Assembly (NCBI GenBank): GCA_034505235.1
Contig: JAPDQY010000116.1
Coordinates: 1 to 19,541 of the forward strand
Direction: 5' to 3'
Length of the DNA stretch: 19,541 nucleotides
Source of the DNA: Coneutiohabitans thermophilus
GTDB lineage: Bacteria; Zhuqueibacterota; Zhuqueibacteria; Zhuqueibacterales; Zhuqueibacteraceae
In this document: one piece after another, positions 14,669-19,541 of the stretch
Layout of the letters: every line of letters starts with the position of its first letter
Numbering within the stretch: the first letter of the stretch is position 1
The notes under the pieces: model-generated
Seen by the model: the letters and a program-made list of their open reading frames with translations, nothing else
Told to the model about the DNA's origin: nothing
The model's database searches: none
Program-made: the position numbers and the translations under genes

Positions 14669-15145
14669 ATGTTATTTGATTTTGGAACGGCACTCGTCTT
14701 CTTCATTACCGGCGCTGCCTTCATCGCCATCAATCTTCTCATCTCCCGCCTGCTGCAACCCCGGAACCCCACGGCCGCCAAGATGTCCACCTACGAATGC
14801 GGCGAACAGCCCGTCGGCGAATCCTGGATTCAATTCAACAACCGTTTCTACGTCATCGCGCTCATCTTCCTGATCTTCGACGTCGAAATCGCCGTGCTTT
14901 TCCCCTGGGCCGCCGTGTTCAAACAGCTCAATCAATACGGCGCCTTCGCCTTTGTCGAAATGGCAGTGTTTGTGTTGATTCTGCTGTTCGGCCTCGCCTA
15001 TGTTTGGCGCAAGGGGGATTTGGAGTGGGACAAACCCGAGACCGGCAAATACGCGCGTGCCCGCTCGCCCGAGCTTTATGAAGAACTGCCGCCGCCCGGC
15101 ATTGTCCCGGCCGGCGCAAAAGAATCCGTGGGCGAACCGGCTTGA
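14669..15145 (+). CDS. nuoA: NADH-quinone oxidoreductase subunit A (NuoA)
   Basis: This 158-residue membrane subunit of complex I has three predicted helices (about 6-29, 61-85, 92-113). The diagnostic stretch begins YECGEQPVGESWIQFNNRFY (about 42-61) and continues FLIFDVEIAVLFPWA (about 67-81); the acidic residues of this loop and helix lie near the quinone site at the junction with the peripheral arm. A strong Shine-Dalgarno, AAGGAAGGG (14658-14666), precedes the ATG. After the third helix there is a charged and Pro-rich tail of about 40 residues that makes it longer than most NuoA proteins. It is first in the cluster, followed after a 144-bp gap by nuoH rather than the usual nuoB. Confidence 0.96.
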   Translation: MLFDFGTALVFFITGAAFIAINLLISRLLQPRNPTAAKMSTYECGEQPVGESWIQFNNRFYVIALIFLIFDVEIAVLFPWAAVFKQLNQYGAFAFVEMAVFVLILLFGLAYVWRKGDLEWDKPETGKYARARSPELYEELPPPGIVPAGAKESVGEPA

Positions 15146-15183
15146 TCGCGCACCCCCGGCACCTGCCGGCGAAGCAGTTCACC

Positions 15184-15232
15184 CCGCCGGGAAAACGTGC
15201 CGCACCACCCCGCACAGGTGGTTTTCCGGCGG
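15184..15232 (+). repeat. Large hairpin in the nuoA-nuoH gap
   Basis: CCGCCGGGAAAAC (15184-15196) pairs with GTTTTCCGGCGG (15221-15232), giving 12 base pairs with one bulged G. An inner stem CACC/GGTG (15203-15206 with 15217-15220) can form within the loop. No T-run follows, so it is not a standard terminator. It could be an mRNA processing or stabilising element separating nuoA from nuoH, or a partial attenuator. Confidence 0.6.
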
Positions 15233-15289
15233 AGCGCGGTGCAGGAGCAGCCGCAACCACGGCGATGATCCAGCTCAAGAGAGGAATCC

Positions 15290-16333
15290 ATGCATGAATT
15301 GATCGCCTATTTGCAGGCGCAGTTGGGCTTTCAAGAGATCCTGGTGGCTGTTCTGGTGATGGCGGTGTTCGGCCTGGTGATTTGCATTTATATGGCGGTC
15401 AACGCCCTGTTTCTGGTCTGGCTCGAACGCAAGGTCTCCGCCTGGATGCAGGATCGCCTGGGGCCGATGGAAGTGGGGCCGTTTCAGGGCGTGCTGCAAA
15501 CGCTCGCCGACGCGGTCAAACTCCTGCTCAAGGAGGACATCGTTCCCAAAGCCGCCGACAAACACCTGCACCTGCTCGCCCCCCTAATCGTCTTTGCCGC
15601 ACCCTGCGCCGCCTTTGCCGCCTTCTCCTACACCCGCGCTTTCCAGTTTGCCGACTTCAACATCGGGGTGTTCTTCGTCGCGGCGATCACCTCGCTCTCG
15701 GTGATCGGCTTGTTGCTGGCCGGCTGGGCCTCCAACAACAAGTGGTCGCTGCTCGGCGGCATGCGCGCCGCCGCGCAAATCGTGAGCTATGAAATCCCCG
15801 CCGGTTTGGCCATTTTGGTGGTGGTGATGCAAGTGGGCTCGCTGAGCTTCCGCGAGATCACCCTGGCGCAGGACGGCGGTTTCTGGAAGTGGGTGATCTT
15901 CCAGTATCCCCCCTTCAATTTCATCGCCTTCATCATCTTCTTCACCGCGACGCTCGCCGAATGCAACCGCACGCCCTTCGATCTGCCGGAGGCGGAATCG
16001 GAGCTGGTCGGTGGCTTTCACACCGAGTACAGCGGGTTCAAGTGGGCGGTGTTCATGCTCTCAGAGTACGGCGAGATGGTGGTGGTTTCGCTGGTGGTCG
16101 CGACATTGTTCCTGGGCGGCTGGTCGAGCCCGCTCGGCAATCTGCTCAACGGCGGCGCCTGGGGGGTGTTTTGGCTGCTGGGTAAAACCTATGCGCTGGT
16201 GTTCGTGCAAATGTGGCTGCGCTGGACGCTGCCGCGCCTGCGCGTCGATCAGCTCATGCACACCTCCTGGAAGGTGCTGACGCCCTTTGCCTTTGTCTGT
16301 ATTTTTGCGGTGGGATTGTGGATGGCGTTGTGA
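15290..16333 (+). CDS. nuoH: NADH-quinone oxidoreductase subunit H (NuoH)
   Basis: This 347-residue subunit has eight or so membrane helices and builds much of the quinone-binding cavity at the foot of complex I. Strong signatures are LVWLERKVSAWMQDRLGPMEVG (about 42-63), the Gln-to-Glu rich GGMRAAAQIVSYEIPAGL, and AECNRTPFDLPEAESELVGG (about 222-241) with TEYSG, the acidic quinone-side loop. The ATG at 15290 follows GAGAGGAA by a few bases. It is followed by nuoJ after 49 bp; nuoI, often between them, is missing. Confidence 0.97.
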   Translation: MHELIAYLQAQLGFQEILVAVLVMAVFGLVICIYMAVNALFLVWLERKVSAWMQDRLGPMEVGPFQGVLQTLADAVKLLLKEDIVPKAADKHLHLLAPLIVFAAPCAAFAAFSYTRAFQFADFNIGVFFVAAITSLSVIGLLLAGWASNNKWSLLGGMRAAAQIVSYEIPAGLAILVVVMQVGSLSFREITLAQDGGFWKWVIFQYPPFNFIAFIIFFTATLAECNRTPFDLPEAESELVGGFHTEYSGFKWAVFMLSEYGEMVVVSLVVATLFLGGWSSPLGNLLNGGAWGVFWLLGKTYALVFVQMWLRWTLPRLRVDQLMHTSWKVLTPFAFVCIFAVGLWMAL

Positions 16334-16382
16334 CCGCCGGCGCGGACGGCACCTGCGCCTCCCCCTCTTTCAGGATTCTCGC

Positions 16383-16880
16383 ATGACGACTTTTGACCTG
16401 ATGTTTTATGTCATCGCCGCAGCCATGCTGGCATCCGCGGCGGTGATGGTGTTCGGCCGCAACATCATCTACAACGCCGTCGGTCTGCTCTTCACCTTCA
16501 TCGGCGTGGCCGGTCTCTACGTCCTGCTGGGCGCGGATTTTCTGGCCGCCGTGCAGATGCTGATTTATGTGGGCGGCATTTTGGTGCTGCTGCTTTTCGG
16601 CGTCATGCTGTCGCAAAAAATCACCGGGCTGGTGATGCGCACCGGCACGCTGCAGGTGCTGCCGGCGGTGATCGTGTGCGCCGGCGTGGCCGCCATTCTC
16701 ATCCGGCTGATCCTGAGCAACGACTGGATGATCACCAAACCGCCGGAGTTGCCCGCCACCACCGCCACGCTCGGCAACTTGCTGCTGGGCGATTACCTCA
16801 TCCCGTTCGAAATCGTTTCGATCCTTTTACTCGCCGCGCTGGTCGGCGCGGCTTATCTTGCCCGCAGGGAGTCACGCTGA
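16383..16880 (+). CDS. nuoJ: NADH-quinone oxidoreductase subunit J (NuoJ)
   Basis: This 165-residue subunit has five hydrophobic helices. The region NAVGLLFTFIGVAGLYVLLGADFLAAVQMLIYVGGILVLLLFGVML (given here only as its position, about residues 31-76) is the diagnostic core, with the helix 3 segment that contains a pi-bulge in known structures and links the quinone end to the proton channels. The C-terminal helix ends in LARRES. The ATG at 16383 is chosen because AGGA lies about 8 bases upstream and the core starts soon after. The stop TGA overlaps the nuoK start by one base. Confidence 0.94.
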   Translation: MTTFDLMFYVIAAAMLASAAVMVFGRNIIYNAVGLLFTFIGVAGLYVLLGADFLAAVQMLIYVGGILVLLLFGVMLSQKITGLVMRTGTLQVLPAVIVCAGVAAILIRLILSNDWMITKPPELPATTATLGNLLLGDYLIPFEIVSILLLAALVGAAYLARRESR

Positions 16881-17188
16881 TGCAGGTCGGACTTTCGCAC
16901 TTTCTCCTCCTGGCGGCGCTCCTGTTCGCCCTGGGTCTGGTCGCCGTGATCACCAAACGCAATGCCGTGACCGTGTTGATGGGCGTCGAGTTGATCCTCA
17001 ATGCCGCCAACCTCAATTTCATCGCGTTCGCGCGCTATCGCGATCACGATCTGGACGGCCAGGTGATTGGTATTTTCGTCATCATCATTGCCGCCGCCAA
17101 TGTCGCCGTGGCGCTGGCAATTGTGCTGAACATCTACCAGCGCCTGCGCTCGGTCAATCTCGATGAGGCGGATTCGCTTGCCGGTTGA
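16880..17188 (+). CDS. nuoK: NADH-quinone oxidoreductase subunit K (NuoK)
   Basis: This 102-residue, three-helix subunit belongs to the Mrp-like proton-pathway chain. Helix 2 contains the expected GVELILNAANLNFIAF with Glu37, equivalent to the essential Glu36 of E. coli NuoK. Helix 3 reads GIFVIIIAAANVAVALAIV. At the place of the second conserved glutamate (Glu72 in E. coli, usual AAAE) there is Asn74, coded by AAT. The C-terminal NIYQRLRSVNLDEAD is a common ending. The ATG at 16880 overlaps the nuoJ stop as TGATG. A 154-bp gap without a visible gene follows before nuoL. Confidence 0.95.
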   Translation: MQVGLSHFLLLAALLFALGLVAVITKRNAVTVLMGVELILNAANLNFIAFARYRDHDLDGQVIGIFVIIIAAANVAVALAIVLNIYQRLRSVNLDEADSLAG

Positions 17189-17342
17189 GCCGCAGCGGCG
17201 CCAGCCGCGCGAGTCGAAAACGGGCGCCAGGCGGCACCGCTCTCCTCACAAATGCCGGGCCGCAGGCAGTCGTGCGGGAAATTGACGGAATATCACGGCG
17301 CACCAGTTCTGTAAAGGGCACAACTAATCTCGGGAACTTTCC

Positions 17343-19373
17343 GTGGATACGATTCTCCTCCAGGCAGTCCTCCTCCTGCTGCTGCCGCTCGCCGCGTTCA
17401 CCATTCTCATCTTCTTTGGCAAGCGCCTGCCGCGCCAGGGCGACTGGCTCGCCACCGGCGCCATCACCCTCAGTCTGTTGCTGGCCCTGGTCATTTTGGG
17501 CCGGGTCTTCGGCGCCTACGATCCCAACTTCCGCGTGGCCGCCACCGTCAACTGGGTTGACCTTGGCCCGGTGCGCCTCCAACTTGGGCTGGCCGTTGAC
17601 AATCTCACCGCGGTCATGCTGTTTGTCGTCACCCTGATCAGCGCCCTGGTGCATCTCTTCTCCATCGGCTATATGCACGGCGACGTGCGCTACAGTCGCT
17701 TCTTTGCCTATCTCGGCCTGTTCTCTTTTTCGATGCTCGGCCTGGTGCTGGTGGACAATTTCTTCGGCATCTATATGTTCTGGGAGCTGGTGGGGGTCTG
17801 CTCCTATTTTCTCATCGGCCACTGGTTCGAGCGGGATTCCGCCGCAAATGCCGCGAAGAAGGCCTTCATCGTCAACCGCGTCGGCGATATCGGCATGTTC
17901 ACCGGCATCATGATCCTGCTCGCGCAGCTCGGCACCCTGAACTTCCGCGAGGTGTTCGACGGGATTGCCCAGGGCCGTCTGCTCGATCCCTGGCTCACCG
18001 CCGCCGGCGTGCTGATCTTTCTGGGCGCAGTGGGCAAATCGGCGCAGTTTCCCCTGCACGTCTGGCTGCCCGATGCCATGGAAGGCCCGACGCCGGTCTC
18101 CGCGTTGATTCATGCCGCCACCATGGTCGCCGCCGGGGTCTACATGGTCGGCCGGGTTTATCCCCTGTTCACGGAGGAGGCGCTGCTGGTGATCGCGATC
18201 ACCGGCACGCTGACCGCCTTCATCGCCGCCACCATCGCACTCGCCCAGGTGGATATCAAACGGGTGCTGGCCTATTCCACCGTGAGCCAGCTCGGCTACA
18301 TGATCGCGGCCCTGGGCGTGGGCGGCTACACCGCCGGCTTGTTCCATCTCATGACCCATGCCTATTTCAAAGCGCTGCTCTTCCTGGCCTCCGGCTCGGT
18401 GATCCACGCCATGCATCAGGCGCTGCATCACCTGCATGACCATCACACCGATGCGCAGGACATGCGCAACATGGGCGCGCTGCGCCGCAAAATGCCGCTC
18501 ACTTTTTCCACCATGACAATTGCGGCCTGTGCCATCGCGGGCGTGCCGTTGCTCTCCGGCTTCTTCAGCAAGGATGCCATTCTGGCCGCCGCGCTGGAAA
18601 AAGCGCTGACTTCGCACCAGCCGGTGCACCTGCTCATTTTCGTGATCCTGGTGTTGTGCGCCGGTCTCACCGCCTTCTACATGTTCCGCCTGCTCTACCT
18701 GACCTTTGCCGGCCAGCCGGCACGCCGCGACATCCATCAGCACATTCAGGAATCGCCCAGCGTCATCACCATTCCCCTGATCATCCTGGCGTTCTTCTCC
18801 GTGGTGGGCGGCTACGGCAGCTGGTTTGCCGATTTGATTCGCAAGCCGGAAACCCTCACCGCCAGCCGTCTGCTGCTGGAAGGCGGGGAAGGCGGGCAGG
18901 GTGTGGCACACACCGCCCATACTGTGGCCATGTCGCTCTCCATTTTCGTCGCCGGCGCGGGCATTCTGCTGGCCACGGCCTTCTACTACTGGAAGAAATT
19001 CTCCGCCGACGAGCTGGTCAGCCGCTTCAAACCCGTTTACGACTTCCTTTGGAATAAATGGTATTTTGACGAGTTGTATGCCGCCACGGTGGTGGCCGGC
19101 ACCCTGCTGGTAAGCCGGCTTTCCGCCTGGTTTGACGCCACGGTGATCGATGGTTTGGTCAACGCCGCCGCCAAAATCACGGTTTGGGGTTCGCGCCTGA
19201 GCGGCTGGCACGATAACCGCATCATCGATGGCGTGGTCAACGGCGTGGCGGCGATGGTGGGCTGGTTTGGCAGCACGCTGCGCGAGCTGCAAACCGGCAA
19301 GATCCAAACTTACATCCTGCTGGCGCTGGGCGCCGTGGTTTTGTTGTACGTTTTGCAACTGGCGTTTGCCTGA
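17343..19373 (+). CDS. nuoL: NADH-quinone oxidoreductase subunit L (NuoL)
   Basis: This 676-residue antiporter-like subunit is the distal proton pump of complex I. It shows the key residues of the family: Glu148 in YMFWELVGVCSYFLIG, Lys232 in LGAVGKSAQFPLHVWLPDAMEG, and His257 in SALIHAATMVAAGVY. Further matches are RVLAYSTVSQLGYM, FHLMTHAYFKALLFLASG and LLSGFFSKDAIL. The last 200 residues fit the long lateral helix and terminal membrane segment, including WNKWYFDELY. Start is a GTG at 17343; the upstream ribosome site is weak. It is followed by nuoM after 79 bp. Confidence 0.97.
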   Translation: MDTILLQAVLLLLLPLAAFTILIFFGKRLPRQGDWLATGAITLSLLLALVILGRVFGAYDPNFRVAATVNWVDLGPVRLQLGLAVDNLTAVMLFVVTLISALVHLFSIGYMHGDVRYSRFFAYLGLFSFSMLGLVLVDNFFGIYMFWELVGVCSYFLIGHWFERDSAANAAKKAFIVNRVGDIGMFTGIMILLAQLGTLNFREVFDGIAQGRLLDPWLTAAGVLIFLGAVGKSAQFPLHVWLPDAMEGPTPVSALIHAATMVAAGVYMVGRVYPLFTEEALLVIAITGTLTAFIAATIALAQVDIKRVLAYSTVSQLGYMIAALGVGGYTAGLFHLMTHAYFKALLFLASGSVIHAMHQALHHLHDHHTDAQDMRNMGALRRKMPLTFSTMTIAACAIAGVPLLSGFFSKDAILAAALEKALTSHQPVHLLIFVILVLCAGLTAFYMFRLLYLTFAGQPARRDIHQHIQESPSVITIPLIILAFFSVVGGYGSWFADLIRKPETLTASRLLLEGGEGGQGVAHTAHTVAMSLSIFVAGAGILLATAFYYWKKFSADELVSRFKPVYDFLWNKWYFDELYAATVVAGTLLVSRLSAWFDATVIDGLVNAAAKITVWGSRLSGWHDNRIIDGVVNGVAAMVGWFGSTLRELQTGKIQTYILLALGAVVLLYVLQLAFA

Positions 19374-19396
19374 GTCCGGCACCCCGGCGGCACGGC

Positions 19397-19412
19397 CGGC
19401 AGCGGGCTGCCG
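19397..19412. repeat. Small hairpin in the nuoL-nuoM gap
   Basis: CGGCAG (19397-19402) and CTGCCG (19407-19412) form a 6-bp stem with a CGGG tetraloop. No T-run follows. It lies between nuoL and nuoM and may be only a chance GC-rich palindrome. Confidence 0.3.
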
Positions 19413-19452
19413 CAATCTTCCGCGGGCATTGACACGCGTTCACGAGGGAGAC

Positions 19453-19541
19453 ATGATTCCAAACATTCTCAGTTGGATGATTTTTTTGCCGGTGATTGGC
19501 GCCGCCGTGGTGCTGGCCATCCCGCGCGGCGATCCAGAGAC
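19453..19541 (+). CDS. nuoM: NADH-quinone oxidoreductase subunit M (NuoM), 5' fragment
   Basis: Only the first 29 codons are in the window: MIPNILSWMIFLPVIGAA and then VVLAIPRGDPE. A hydrophobic first helix ending in a Pro-Arg turn is usual for NuoM, and the position right after nuoL supports it. The ATG at 19453 follows GAGGGAG (19444-19450) at close range. The gene continues beyond the window end, so its conserved Glu and Lys residues cannot be checked. Confidence 0.85.
   Translation, partial: MIPNILSWMIFLPVIGAAVVLAIPRGDPE

Noticed and set aside
17154..19415. A 753-codon minus-strand open frame opposite nuoL
   Set aside because: Same antisense artefact; nuoL on the plus strand has every key residue.

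Overview
The window reads as a bacterial chromosome segment of high G+C content (roughly 60% or more by eye). It has Shine-Dalgarno-led genes, ATGA/GTGA stop-start overlaps and sigma70-like promoters. It has no rRNA, tRNA, CRISPR array, transposase or phage gene. Complex I genes, a flippase-dependent surface-glycan locus and a YfhO-type membrane protein suggest a respiring organism with a glycosylated surface. I suspect a Gram-negative lineage, possibly in the FCB/Calditrichota-KSB1 neighbourhood, but that placement is an impression from gene style, not a demonstrated result.

Layout. Bases 1-1062 (minus strand) carry a truncated SpoU/TrmH-type RNA methyltransferase and, upstream of it in the same direction, a stand-alone fructose/nitrogen-type PTS EIIA. 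Bases 1423-3975 (minus) encode an 850-residue YfhO-family multi-spanning membrane protein. A 538-bp divergent intergenic region (3976-4513) is rich in inverted repeats and holds a candidate yfhO promoter inside a dyad.

Bases 4514-14375 (plus) are a pseudaminic acid (Pse) type nonulosonate locus. First comes a Pse-associated methylase, then a 476-bp gap with palindromes and a candidate promoter, then a tightly overlapping run: pseB, pseC, an SpsF-type cytidylyltransferase, pseG, pseI, a PseH-like GNAT fused to a Wzx-like flippase, and a large GT-B-like transferase. Together these can be read as a full path: UDP-GlcNAc to the 4-keto sugar (PseB), to the 4-amino sugar (PseC), N-acetylation (GNAT domain), UDP removal (PseG), PEP condensation (PseI), CMP activation (SpsF-like), then transfer and membrane translocation. 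The order is nearly the pathway order. The fused acetyltransferase-flippase, the non-NeuA-type activating enzyme and the unassigned transferase are the unusual parts.

Bases 14669-19541 (plus) are a respiratory complex I (NDH-1) membrane-arm cluster, nuoA-H-J-K-L-M, cut off in nuoM. It is preceded by a good sigma70-like promoter (TTGACT, 17 bp, TATCAT). The peripheral-arm genes nuoB, C, D and I are absent from the positions where they would usually lie. NuoK carries Asn where most homologues have the second conserved membrane glutamate.

The most interesting leads are the GNAT-flippase fusion, the unassigned transferase of the Pse locus and the NuoK substitution. No wholly unknown defence-type or mobile system is visible.
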